From contig CM030938.1 in assembly GCA_018136815.1 (NCBI GenBank), positions 444,928-508,927 of the forward strand: DNA of 64,000 nt, given 5' to 3'. Made by a program: the position numbers and the translations under genes. Positions 33,282 to 43,982 of the stretch are shown here, piece after piece (within the stretch, counting starts at the first letter, position 1; each line of letters begins with the position of its first letter). The notes under the pieces were generated by a model. The model was not told the origin of the DNA, searched no databases, and saw only the letters and a program-made list of their open reading frames with translations. This DNA comes from Isochrysis galbana. Its lineage: Eukaryota; Haptophyta; Isochrysidales; Isochrysidaceae.

Positions 33282-33445
33282 ACGAAAGCGTTGCATGGCG
33301 AGCCGCGAATGAAGGGTCGAACACCTGGCGGACTTGGACGGCGCGCCCTCTCTGCGTGGCACAGAGCGACGCCAGGCGCAGTGGCTCGCGGCCTCGCCCC
33401 GCGAGTTCTCCGCCAGTTCCCGAAACGCCCCCCCCCCCCCCTTCT
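33282..33445 (-). pseudogene. hAT transposase (right piece)
   Basis: Minus-strand frame QVRQVFDPSFAARHATLSS, the segment that precedes SVDDLALL in the piece ending at 30050. Together the two pieces form one transposase fragment split by elements B and A. Upstream residues are low-complexity and do not extend the homology. Confidence 0.8.
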
Positions 33446-33639
33446 AGAGAAGCTAGGGAACCTAACCTTAACATCTAGGCTCTAGGGTATTTAGTATTTA
33501 TCTATTTATTGAGCTCTCTGGTTCACATCTCCTCTGTGTGGAGCCTGCCACAACAAGAAAACTCCAGCGCCCTCCACTTCTTTACCCTCCCTACTTTCCT
33601 TTGACCTCCTCTACTCTCTCTCTCTTCCCTCCCTGTCTC

Positions 33640-33672
<33 letters not shown>

Positions 33673-33913
33673 TTGCCTTCTCTCTTCTCTCTTCTCTCTC
33701 TGTCTCCTCTCTTCTCTCCCTCTCCCTCCCTCCCTCCCTCCCTCCCCCCCTCTCTCTCGTCTCCCCCCCTGCCCACAACCAGCTACGTGAGGACACTTCT
33801 CCCTAGACTATGTTAGTATTCTCTCACTTCTCTCCTCTTTCTTCTCTTCCCGCGCCCCTCTCCCCCTTTCTCCCCCCTTTCCCCTCGCCCCCTTTCTCCC
33901 CCTCACGGGAGCA
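33446..33913. other. CT-rich region upstream of DmX-like gene
   Basis: CT/CCCT microsatellite (33,600-33,775) and pyrimidine-rich DNA up to the ATG at 33914. Probably promoter and 5' UTR. No other gene. Confidence 0.5.
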
Positions 33914-35819
33914 ATGGCCGCCTCCGTCTCCGCGTGGGCCTCTGGGCTCGCCAGGCCAAACGAGCGCGTGGGCCAAGTGTCTGCGCTGCAGGCCGAGGGA
34001 GGCCTCCTGCTCGCGCTCGCCAGCGGACGGCGCGTCCTCCTCCTCTCTGAGCGCTCTGAGGTTGTACAGACGCTCTGTGAGACTTCGGTGAGCCACGCAA
34101 TCTCTTTCTCCTTCTCCTTCGCCTTCGCCTTCTCCTCCTTCTCCTTCTCCTTCTCCTTCTCCTACTCCTTCCCCTACTCCTCCTTCTCCTCCTCCTCAGC
34201 CTCCGCCCCCTTCCTCTTCTCCTCCTCCGCCTTCTCCTCCTCCTCCTCCTCCTCCTCGTCTTCCTCTTCCTTCCCCCCCCTCTCTCGCTCGCTCGCTCAT
34301 CCCACTCTTCTCTGCCTGTCCTGCTGTCCTCTCCTCTCCTCCCCTCCCCGGCAAGCACCTCTCTTTCCCCCCACCCCTTCTTTGCACTCCTGATCGCCCT
34401 TTGCACTCTGCCTGCTTCTCGTGCTCTCTCCCCCCAAATCCTCCCCCATCCCCTCTCACGAGTACCCTCGCTCCCGCAGGTGGTGCGCTTCGTCTGCTGG
34501 TCCTCACTTTCATCTTCCCTCGCGGTAGGCGCGGGGCACACAGTCAGCGTCTACGAGCGGCAGAGGGGCGGCGACTGGCTGTGGAGCGTGAAGGCCTCAC
34601 TGAACCACGAGGAGTGCGTGAATGGCATCGGGTGGAGCCGAGGAAATGGCGGCGTGCGCGAGCTCTGGGTGGCAGCTGGGAGCGACCTCTGCTACTGGAG
34701 CGAGGGCACGGACGGATGGAGTATGGTATGGAGGCGGAGGCTGGCGCAACCCGCCGCGCTGCTTGCCGGAGCCGAGGCGGGTGAATCCCTCTTGGCGAGT
34801 GTAGGCGAGGCCGACCGACTCATCAAGGTGTGGCATCCCGAGGAGCCTGACGGCGCCGACGATGCACAGTGGCCGGCGCGCAGCCGGCGGCGCCGTGGCA
34901 CGGCCGGGCCGCATGTGCGCCACTTCACGTTTGCCTACCTGCCTCATCCGGGAGACGTCCGTGCCATTGAGTGGCGTGCTCCGACACGCGCGTGCTTGGC
35001 GTTTGCAAGCGGCGGCGTTGGCGGCAACGAGGCAAGCGTGCTGCTCAGCCTTTGCGCCGATGGGGTGGCACGGCTATGGTTAGCGATGCCCCATGCAGCG
35101 CCAGGCAATGCGCGTCGCTTCAACCTCTGCGCCCAGCTTGTACACGAGGTCTCCCCATCAGGCATTGCGACAGCGGCCCGGCCGCTGCAGCCGTCCCCCC
35201 GGCCGGCCGACGCCGCCCGCATGGCACGCCAAGGCCTTGCGTCCGGCGATGGCGGAAGCGAGTTCCAGCTCGTGCTGTGGCTCCACCCGTCGGCAGCGCG
35301 CCTCTTTCCGCCGGCCGACAAGGCTGGCACGCCGCCACCCTCCGCAGGACGTCAGAGCCCGTATGTGCCTGCTCCGTCTCCACTGCTCGGTACCGATGCG
35401 GGCATGCCCACGCTGCGGCCGTCGTTGCGCGAGCGGCATGACTACGTGCTCGGTGTTCGAGCGGACGGCACCGTTGTTGTGTGGCTTGTCCACGCGCTTT
35501 CCGCCCATCCACTGTGTACACCCAAGGTGTGGCGCGCCGCCCGCAACCTACTCCCTGCGCCACGCCGCGCCCGTGCTTGTGCTTGCGTAAGCCCACTGCC
35601 TGAAGCCCACTGCCTTGGCCCCGCGGCGCCCTCCTTGAATTGGCAGGTGATGATCTGGGCGAGCCTGCCGCGTGCCTTGCCTCGGTCCGAGCGGTACCTT
35701 GGCGCCACTGGCTTCTGCTACTTCGAGGCAGCTTCGAACCCCCTCGCCTTGCTTGGCCGCGGTGCCTCCACCCTGGACGCTGATCGCGTTCCAACGGAGG
35801 TAACCCTCTTCAGCCACTC
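33914..35819 (+). CDS. DmX-like / Rav1 WD-repeat protein, 5' part
   Basis: Exon 1 (33914-34087) and exon 2 (34480 onwards) are joined by a phase-0 GT-AG intron (gtgagc...cgcag) filled with CTT/CCT repeats. The protein begins MAASVSAWASGLARPNERVGQ. It shows degenerate WD40-type blades: VVRFVCWSSLSSSLAVGAGHTVSVYE, SLLASVGEADRLIKVWHP and FAYLPHPGDVRAIEWRA, the last two being hallmark positions of the DmX-like/rabconnectin-3 (yeast Rav1) family. In known systems this scaffold drives V-ATPase V1-V0 reassembly (RAVE complex). A 60-nt in-frame segment (35587-35646, gtaagc...ggcag) may be a further intron. The frame runs open into the assembly gap at 35820, so the C-terminal part is missing from this assembly. 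Confidence 0.8.
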
Positions 35820-35919
35820 NNNNNNNNNNNNNNNNNNNNNNNNNNNNNNNNNNNNNNNNNNNNNNNNNNNNNNNNNNNNNNNNNNNNNNNNNNNNNNNNN
35901 NNNNNNNNNNNNNNNNNNN
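35820..35919. other. Assembly gap (100 N)
   Basis: A run of 100 N, the usual placeholder for a gap of unknown size. It separates the plus-strand DmX-like gene from the minus-strand retroelement and hides the rest of both: the DmX C-terminus and the retroelement's RT/RNase H/integrase and 3' end. Confidence 0.98.
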
Positions 35920-38900
35920 GGTCAGCGCATTGACCCCGGTGTGGACGATCGTCGCCGCGATGCGGTGATCGTCCGCGGGCGTGACCACCGTGGGCATTAC
36001 GAGAGGAGACGAATCGAGAGCCTCGCGATTTGGTAGGCGGTCGACTAGCATCGCGCAGTCCGAATGATCTCGGAGAGCTAGCGGAACCCTGACCCAGATG
36101 GTTGCGCGGTGGAAGGCAGGAATCGTCACCGCTTGCTCCGTGTAGAGAAGATATTCGGACGAGGTAGACGCCGGAGCTTTGGCCGCAAACTCGTCGGCAG
36201 ACTCAAAGAGAGGTGTATAGAGTGGCTGCCTAGCATCAGCAGCAGCCTCACCCTCCGATCCGGCCGGGATCTCTCGTGTTGCCGTCGACCTCTCCAGAAA
36301 GTCGACAGTCAGCGGCTGACCGGGTGACATCGAGATAGCTCCGACGAAGCCGGAGTCCGCGACTGGGGGTGGCGCCGTGGAAACTCTGACTACGCATTCG
36401 GAAAGGACTCTTGAAGAGTCTTCTGAATCGCCAGAGGCAGGACGGAGGCGGAGGCTTCCCTCCGAGCTCGCGGCGTCGAGAGAAATGGTAGCGGAGTGGG
36501 CGGCCAAAAAATCGTTCCCGAGCAGAAGCATCGCGTTTCCTTCGATGACCGCGAACGAATGACGGAAGAGGCGACCGGACAAGGAGAAGACGAGGCTAGC
36601 CCGGCCCCTAGTGATGAGAGGAAGGCCGTCCGGCCCATGTAGGTTGGGGACGGTAGCGTCCGATACGCGTTCGACGCAAGCGTCTTCAGGTAGTCGATCG
36701 AGAAGAGCAGTGGTGATTACTGACGGGCCCGCTCCAGTGTCAGCCAGGGTGCTGTTCACCGTGAGGGCAACGTCCGGGAGAACGAACCCTTGAGCTGCGC
36801 GGTCGCCATCGGCACGGCAGACCACGAGATCGCGGACATAGAGGCAGTGACGAGGGTAGAGCGGCGGCGGCGTGTCCGCGATAGATTCTACTGGAAGCGA
36901 GGTTCCGGCTCCGGGTGACGGGGTGGTTGGATTAGAGGCTGGCCTGGACGGAGAAGATTCATCGACGTGGGGCACTCGCTCGATAGCGGCGGCTACCGTC
37001 TGCGGCACGAATGGTATTGAAGAGTATGGGGATGCCTTTGCCGAACTAGAGGGGTTAGGCACGCCATCATAGCCTAGCCCTCGACGGTCCGTCGGATGCC
37101 GAGGTTGATCCATTTGGCGTGACCATTCCTTCTCCAGGGACTTCTGCAAGTCTGTCTTCGGAAGCTTCGACAACTCGGAAAATCCGGCCGCACTGAGGCC
37201 CCTAGCGGCAGCCCCATCGCCACACAATGCCTGTGGAGTACCTTCTCCGTCGGCGGCGTCGGAGGGCTTGGTCTCGAGGGCCTGCATGCTCCGGTGTTCT
37301 GGAGTCTCGGGCGTATCATCTTCTCCCGAGTCCAGCCCAACATCCCCGTTTTCAAGTGGCCTTTCGGCTACGACCGAACCGGTCGGTTCGGCCACTCCTT
37401 CGTCGCCAGCCGTGAAGGAGGCGCTCGGAGATAGTGCATTGATGCCTTGAGAGCCCAGTCGAGACAAGATGGGAGGTTCCGACGGCTCCGCAGCTGCCGC
37501 TTGCTCAGCGATTTCTTGGGCGATGGAAGGCGTGACATCCTGCCACCGATGGACCCCCGAAATTACATCACGATCGAAGACCTGCCACTTGCTGCGGCGC
37601 TTCTTCACCGTGTTTGGAGGGCCTGGCGTTGTAGAGCGGTCCCTTATGGGCCACTCCCACGGCGTGAAGCGGTCTCCTTTCGCCTCGGTCCCGTCTTGCG
37701 ATACGTTAGTTTCCGAGTCCTCCTGATGAAGCAGGCGAGACGCATCGGCAACGGGGCCTACGTCCGGGATCACGACAACCGAATCAGACACTAGCGAACC
37801 GCTGGGAGGCGTGAGGTGAGAGCTAGAAGCTGCTTCGCCTCTCCCCTCCATGAAGCGAGCCAGAGCCGTCCTCGGCTCAGCCAGTTCGAAGCCGGTCGAG
37901 CAGAGCGAAGGGCGTTCTCTCAAGCTGGCAGCAGCTTGGGAAATTGCCCAGTCCACCGTGAAGTCGAGCGAACGCGACGCCTTGGCTTTGCGCGCATAAC
38001 GGCGCAAGACCGGCATCCACTGGGCCGCCATTGCACCGGCAATGCCCACATAGGTGCGGCTGCGAAGGGCGCCACGGTGGGGCGACGGCGATAGATCCGC
38101 CATCGCGGATAGACGTCCCTCGACAATCTTCGAAGGCTGCAGGGGCGGGAGTGAAGCCGTCAGGTACAGGCCAGTTGCTTTTTGATGGCCCGTGCCGTGC
38201 TGCCACGGCTGCACAAACTGCCGCGGTCGCAACCCCCCGACTAAGGCGGAGGCTTCCGCGTGCATTCGAGGATTTTCGACGGCAACGAAAGGCGCGTTGG
38301 CGCTTGCCATGGCGAGGAAGACTCTAGCGGCGGATTCGAGAGCCTGGCGTCGTCCCGGCTCCCGATCGAACCACTGGCAACTCACCGCCGACAAATACGT
38401 GCACGGCGGATGCGCGACCACGAGGTCCCAACCGAGGTTTTGAATGTGAAGAGCATCTCCGCAGAAGTGGGGAATGTAGTCGATCTCCGACGGTCGTAGA
38501 TCGCACGTCGCGACGTGCGCTCCGGCGAGTAGGAACATCGAAGACACGACCCCGCTAGCTTCACCGACGACTAGAACGCGGGGTGGAGGAATCCCCTCGG
38601 CCGCGTCGAACGTCACGGCGTCGTGGATCGCCGCTGACTCAGCGCAAAGCTCGTCAAAATGCGTCGGCAGTACGGCAGAGGGTGATGAATGAGTGCTCGC
38701 GTGCGGCCGCCGCACGGCTAGAGCAGCTTCGGCGAGATGGCGGGGCAAGATGACGGAGGAACCGCTAGCCCGGGCACGGGAGGCGGCTAACATTTGGAGC
38801 TCGCGCGTAGGGGCGCGGGCAGTTGCAGTAGACTTGGCGGCCGAGGAACAACCAACCACGGCGATCCGGTGGATGGCCTCGGCAACGGAATTCAGGGGAA

Positions 38901-40029
38901 GGAGGTCGTCGCCCTCGAGTTTCGGTGGGCTAGACCTGAAGGGGGTTGGCTCCGGCGGGCGATCCCTGGAACGGGGATCCTCCGGAGAGCCGAGAGAAAG
39001 AGGAGACGCCGGCGTCCGTATGGTGCGCGACGAGGGATCGTAGTCGACGGCCCCTGCGTCTCCCGAGTCTGCGGTGGCCACGGCGTGAGCGCGGAAAGCC
39101 GCAGCTCCCTTGGAACCTTCATCTTCATTGACTCCGGAAGCCGACCCTTCCGGGTCGGGAACCAGATCAGAAACGAGAACGGGTGCAACTTCGAGACGAG
39201 AGAATGAACACGACGACGGAGAAATATAACGAACCGGGGAGAGAGGTGAAGAGGAGACACTAGTCTCCGCCTCAACAGCACGAGAACCTACGGTAGACAA
39301 CGACGATTCGTCCGCAGAGCGGCTCCGGCTATGGCCCTTGGGAGAGAGGTCTCCAGTGGGGTCCCGCCGGGAAAGAGCAGAAACAGGTAAAGCAGCAACA
39401 ACGTTTTCGGACGCGGCAGCGGCCACGTCGGACCTATCCATAGAACCTAGAGCAGAAGATGATACCGAGTCGACAGCCCTCGAGGGCTTCACAACTGATT
39501 GTTTACGAAACGAAGAGACCGAAGACGCGTCGAATCCACCTAGCCCACCCCCTTGGGCAGGGCCGTCGGGGGGTGAATCCAGGGATGAAGATGCGTCGAA
39601 AGACCTAGGCGAATTTGAAGAAACCGAAGACAGCATAGTATCCGTAGAAATAGATTCCAAGAGGGGCAGCGAGCGAGAATCGGCCCCTAACATCCTAATA
39701 GCGTGCGGAGTAATAGAAGAACTTGTAGACGTACACGAATTTCGGAGAGTCGGGTCGCGACTATCTCCGGGGCAAACCTGTTTCCAGGAGCCCGGGTCAA
39801 GTGTCGACTCCGGCTTCCGAGATAGCCGTTCGGCGGGGGCTTCAGCCGGCGAGGCGGCTCCCACCGTCGAGGACTGAATAGAGCTAGAGACAGGGGGAGA
39901 ATCGCCGCGTCGACAGCTCTTCTCCCCAAGCGGCGTAGGGATCGGATCGGGATGGTGGTGGTGGCGTTCAGGCCCACCGCCCGCGATGTTCTCCGCCAGG
40001 GTTTGAAGGACGGGGACCCCGCCGGACCC
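35920..40029 (-). CDS. Retroelement pol-like region with DNA methyltransferase-like domain and retropepsin
   Basis: The frame is open from just after the UAG at 40030-40032 to the gap, in the same frame as the gag-like region. The first ~400 residues are Ser/Pro-rich. Then comes a C5-cytosine-methyltransferase-like domain. Counting from a GTG codon at 39864 (1,315 codons to the gap), motif I is VLVVGEASGVVSSMFLLAG (~430), the motif-IV Cys is in DLVVAHPPCTYLSA (~484), and motif VI is VAVENPRMH (~529), followed by HQKATGLYL. A retropepsin follows: LADTGAGPSVITTALLDRL (~1040) with the partner MLLLGNDFLAAHS. The last part (TIPAFHRATIWVRVPLAL) is the linker that normally precedes reverse transcriptase, lost in the gap. 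The element would be Ty3-like by layout. The methylase could act on the element's own DNA or the host's; that is inference. Confidence 0.8.
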
Positions 40030-40032
40030 CTA
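40030..40032 (-). promoter_or_regulatory. In-frame UAG between gag and pol regions
   Basis: Minus-strand context is CAG TAG GGG TCC. The ~55 codons between this stop and the GTG at 39864 are open in the same frame, so one UAG is the only interruption in roughly 2,300 codons. UAG followed by G is a known favourable readthrough context. A point-mutated pseudogene is the alternative. Confidence 0.65.
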
Positions 40033-42747
40033 CTGAGGCTTAACCCGGACCATCGAGCGAAGAAGCTTATGAATGTGCTCGTCCGATCCGCACTCTCCGC
40101 AGCCAGCCTCACACAGAAAGCGGATATATGGCTGACAGATGACGGGGTTGTGAGCACCGTCTCCCGTGCCATATTTCCAGGCTTCGCTGGATGGAGTGCC
40201 AGGAGGAGCTTGAGGTCGGAAAGCGCAGAAGGCACAGCCGTTTTCGTTCGTCCATTCGGTGATTCCCCTATTGATATCGTCCGTTCGTGGAGTTTCCATT
40301 GAATTATCGGCCGGTCGGCACTTTGCTAGCGCCGCCGAGACCCTTGGGTGCTTGGCATAGCCTGCTACGGCCCAGAAGCGGGCTCGGGCCCGATTCCAAA
40401 GCTCGGGCGTCCACCGGGATACGCCCAAATCGGGCGGTAGCCCTTGGCCGTTCGCCGGCGGATCGCAGCGACGGCTGGGCGGCCGAGACGAGCCTCCCTT
40501 TCGACCCGGTGGATCGGTCAGTATAGCCGGCAACGGTGAGTTGGAGTGGTAACTTGCCGGCGGTGCAGCAGCCCGATAATCAGGCTTCGAAGCAGGCGAA
40601 TGTCCCTGTCCGCGAAGAGCTTCCGCCACGGTAGCTTGGACGGCCGCCTGCACGGCGGCAACCATGTCCGTGGTCGAAGCGGTCTTCTGGGACGAGGAAG
40701 TCTCGTTCTTTGCCTCGCCTGAGGCTTTAGTGCGTACGCTAGCCACGGTTTGCTTCGTCGAGGGCCGGGATTGATGACGCTTCACCCGAGCCTGCTCGTA
40801 AGGGCTGAGGTACCGTTGGCAGAGGTTGACGCACGAGAGCGCCGACCGACCTAGCTCGTGGTTCTCTACGCGGAAACGAGTCTCCGCGAGCACCTCCGCA
40901 AATTTAATAGCATTATCGACGCCGCGCTGAGGATCAACCTTATCGTTCCGGATGATTTCTTCGAACCTCTGGTTGATCTCATGGGCCATGTTTGGATGAT
41001 CCCACACGTTGGTGGAGTCAACCGCGGAATCGCCAAGCTTGCGGATGTAGGCACGAACCAAATTCTTGCTGAGCTCACATAGATCAGCGCCGGCCTCGCG
41101 CTCCCTCATGCGGTCCCACTCCATCGACGCCGAGTCTTTCGCGAAACCATCGGCCCCGTTTGCGAAGGTCCCGTCGCATTTGCGAAGAAGGACGTCAGCA
41201 GCGAGGACAGGGTTGAGAGCGAGAGCGCGATCCTCCACTAGATCAAGGAGGAAGGCGAAGATGCGGGAATTGCCGCTGGAATTGGCGCCGGCTGCCGCGA
41301 GGAGGGAGGTAAATATTTCGCGATGATCGCAGCCGAGCGCTAGTGCCCGCTCCAACGGCTTGATGAGCGTGAGTCGAAATTCGTTCCAGGCTGTTGCCGC
41401 CGTTTGCACGTTATCGGAGGCGAGGGCCTTTGGGAAGCGGAGCTCCGAAAGCTCTTTGCCCATCCTGACCTGATGGTGAAGGGTTTGCTCGGCTGAAAAG
41501 CGGCTACGCACCCATTTGAGCAAGTGGTCCTCCTCCATGAAAATTCGGCAATGCCAAACGTTGCCCGCCAGGGAGAGGTTGCTCTTCAAAATGGTGTGGA
41601 TGAGCTCATGCTCGTCGGAGTCGCGGTAAAGTGCGGCCAGATCGCGTGAGGGCAGGGCGAGGAGATTTTTCCACTCGCTTACAACTGCCTCTCGCTCATC
41701 CATCCCCACCGCAAGGCAGGGGTCGCGAGGGTGGCGGAACGGCACCATCGGGGTCGGGCCCCGGTAAAGGCTCTGATCCTGGCGGCGGGGTTCCGATTTG
41801 GAGGTCGGGTACGCCGACCGTGGAACCCTAGAAGCCGGAGAGGCGTGGCCCTTTGGGTCTAGAGCAGGAGGCTCGCCCATGGGTGGTTCCCTCTGAACCG
41901 GCCTAGCAGAATCCGCAGCCGCCTCGGTCCGATCCATGGACGGACTTGAAGCGGGCTCTTGGCGGGCTTGGAGTAGCTGAGTCAGGGCTTTGAACCCTGC
42001 TTCAACTTGATCCCGGAGAAGCCCCTCCCTCGCCTCTGCCGCGGCAAGGGATGAATGTAGGCGCTCCACAGCCCCTTTTAGGGTGTTGGTCTCCGCCTGA
42101 AGCCTTGCCATTTCCGCATCCTGACGCGCCGCGGCCGTCTCGATCGGGGTGATCTCTTGATCAAGGACCCCTTTTGATGACGGCGGGGCATAGTCCCGGT
42201 AAGCGGGGCTTCGGAAGCTGATCCCCTCCCCTTCACCGACCTCAGACTCATCATCTCGAAGGTGAGGAGGGGGGTCAAACTGAATCAGAGGGAGGGGACC
42301 CTCCTCCACCTCATTGGCCAACTCAGCGACGCTGAAGTTGGCCTCATGCGGGAGAGGGTCATGCTCCACCATGGCCCGCTGTGATTGCACCCGGTGGGTG
42401 CCGAGGGCAGCGGACCAAGACTCGCCATCCGCCACGAGCTGATCGGAGCCAGTCGTGGAGATAGCAGCCGGAGTGATGGGTGCCACTGGTGCAGCCTCAG
42501 AGGCCGTGGGATCACTCGGACATCCAACGGGAACAGAAGCTGCAGCGGGCAGAGAAGGTTCCCTGAGAGGTTCCTCCTCTGCGGCCGAGGACGCGAGCTT
42601 AGATTTCGTGCTTGTCGAGTCGAGCGGAGCCGGAGGGCTCTGAGCCACTCCGTCGCGAGCAGCACCGGCGGCTAGCGCGGCGCTTTGGCCGTCCTCCCCA
42701 CCGGGAGTCGGATGAATGAAATTCTGGACTGGGTCGGGCAACCCCAT
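40030..42747 (-). CDS. Retroelement gag-like protein
   Basis: The first ATG in frame is at 42747 (MGLPDPVQNFIHPTPGG), giving 905 residues to the UAG; the frame is open upstream to about 42,912 without another ATG. The N-terminal third is acidic and proline-rich with a coiled coil (AARQDAEMARLQAETNTLKG...). The middle (DEREAVVSEWKNLLALPSRDL to VNLCQRYLSPYEQARVKRH) is helical and capsid-like. A basic Ser/Thr region and a Cys-rich C-terminus follow (CAFCAFRPQ, then FLCEAGCGECGSDEHIHKLL), a zinc-binding motif unlike the usual CCHC knuckle. It ends CAG-TAG, and the downstream frame continues without a stop to the gap. Confidence 0.8.
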   Translation of the reverse strand: MGLPDPVQNFIHPTPGGEDGQSAALAAGAARDGVAQSPPAPLDSTSTKSKLASSAAEEEPLREPSLPAAASVPVGCPSDPTASEAAPVAPITPAAISTTGSDQLVADGESWSAALGTHRVQSQRAMVEHDPLPHEANFSVAELANEVEEGPLPLIQFDPPPHLRDDESEVGEGEGISFRSPAYRDYAPPSSKGVLDQEITPIETAAARQDAEMARLQAETNTLKGAVERLHSSLAAAEAREGLLRDQVEAGFKALTQLLQARQEPASSPSMDRTEAAADSARPVQREPPMGEPPALDPKGHASPASRVPRSAYPTSKSEPRRQDQSLYRGPTPMVPFRHPRDPCLAVGMDEREAVVSEWKNLLALPSRDLAALYRDSDEHELIHTILKSNLSLAGNVWHCRIFMEEDHLLKWVRSRFSAEQTLHHQVRMGKELSELRFPKALASDNVQTAATAWNEFRLTLIKPLERALALGCDHREIFTSLLAAAGANSSGNSRIFAFLLDLVEDRALALNPVLAADVLLRKCDGTFANGADGFAKDSASMEWDRMREREAGADLCELSKNLVRAYIRKLGDSAVDSTNVWDHPNMAHEINQRFEEIIRNDKVDPQRGVDNAIKFAEVLAETRFRVENHELGRSALSCVNLCQRYLSPYEQARVKRHQSRPSTKQTVASVRTKASGEAKNETSSSQKTASTTDMVAAVQAAVQATVAEALRGQGHSPASKPDYRAAAPPASYHSNSPLPAILTDPPGRKGGSSRPPSRRCDPPANGQGLPPDLGVSRWTPELWNRARARFWAVAGYAKHPRVSAALAKCRPADNSMETPRTDDINRGITEWTNENGCAFCAFRPQAPPGTPSSEAWKYGTGDGAHNPVICQPYIRFLCEAGCGECGSDEHIHKLLRSMVRVKPQ

Positions 42748-43946
42748 TTGGGTGTCTGGACGGGGAACGAACGGCGAACGAAGGGCTGTGGGGCGGCGAG
42801 GCGCTCCTAGCGGCCCTAGTGTGTTGGGTTTTGAGAGATTGTTAGACCTACAAAGAACTCTTCCCTCAGGGAGGGAGCCTAGGCTGCTAGAGTGCAGCGA
42901 CGCAGCGAACAACGACGGACAAAGAGCCTGAGAACAACAGGTTACACCGACTCACGAACACACCGGAATCATTCACCCAAACCAAGCAAATTATCAAGCA
43001 ACCGCGACCCCAAATCACCGATAACTCAAACACGTCGCGAGAGACGGAGAGAGAGAGCGAGAGAGAGAGAGAGAGACTCCACAGCGACGGCCGGAGCGTG
43101 TCTCCGTTGTAACTTCCCACGTAGCGGAGAGTCCGAAGGGGAGCGTCATGTCGCGCGACCACGGCGATCACTTTGGATACAGATCGCAACGAGATGTCTT
43201 CACGACCGAATAAATCTTGCCGTTGAGCGTGAACCTTCTAGACGCTTCTAACGAACAACCCTGAGTAGTAACCAAGGGGAAGAAACACCAAAGGGGCCAA
43301 GGCTTGCATGTAGCTTGCACCAAGGGGAAAGATTCCCTCACCTAGGAAGCGAACCTACACCGGTCTCCAAGGGGAGATGGCAAATTAAACCTCAAATCTC
43401 GAGCGGCTAGAGCAACCGACTCGCTCGCCAAAACCTTGACCGAGAAGAAAGAAGCTAGGACCTACAAGCCAAGGGTAGCGGACCTAGGGAATGTGAGAGG
43501 AAATTTCCGAACGCCAACGCGAACGCCAGAAGACAACGAAACCCTAACCAGGCTAAACAAAACCTACGACGAACAGGCCTGGACGACAACGAAAGTTAGC
43601 AAGTCCCAAGAAAGAACCGGAACCCAACAAGAAACGACAAGCCTTGCAAGAAGCTAAACAAGCCTTCACAAGGTAACTCGAGAGCCTGAGACAAGCGCGC
43701 AGCGAGTGACAGGCGACCTGGCTCCTTTAGGTAAAGATTACCCGAAAGGAGGAAACCTGGAATCTAGACTTGACAAACAGGCTAGAAGGAACGAAACAAG
43801 AACTCGAATTCTAGATCGCTAGGGACGAACCCTACCAACCTAGATGTACCTGAGCTTCACCGTGTGGCCGCACGGCGAAGGACCTGGAAACAAGAGCCTG
43901 GAAATCGCATCATCTAGGATGAATGCGACACGCGCACTCCATGACC
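42748..43946 (-). other. 5' leader/LTR region of the retroelement
   Basis: Upstream of the gag ATG on the minus strand. It includes a GA/CT microsatellite (43,046-43,076) and unique sequence. A 5' LTR and primer-binding site would be expected here, but with the 3' LTR hidden by the gap I cannot delimit one, and I saw no clear tRNA-complementary site. The region abuts a LINE 5' stub at 43,930-43,966. Confidence 0.4.
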
Positions 43947-43966
43947 CTATCAGTTTACTGATAGTT
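43930..43966 (-). mobile_element. LINE 5'-end stub with perfect hairpin
   Basis: On the minus strand CTATCAGTAAACTGATAG (43964-43947), then GGTC and ATGGAGTGCGCG. After that the sequence changes abruptly. The same hairpin sequence occurs at 10,901-10,918. Confidence 0.75.
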
Positions 43967-43982
43967 GGTCCCTAGTTCTTTT

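Noticed and set aside
35548-36036. ORFs reading through the N gap
   Set aside because: Frames on both sides of a gap of unknown length cannot be joined; the plus-strand tail after the gap and the minus-strand tail before it are antisense of unrelated genes.
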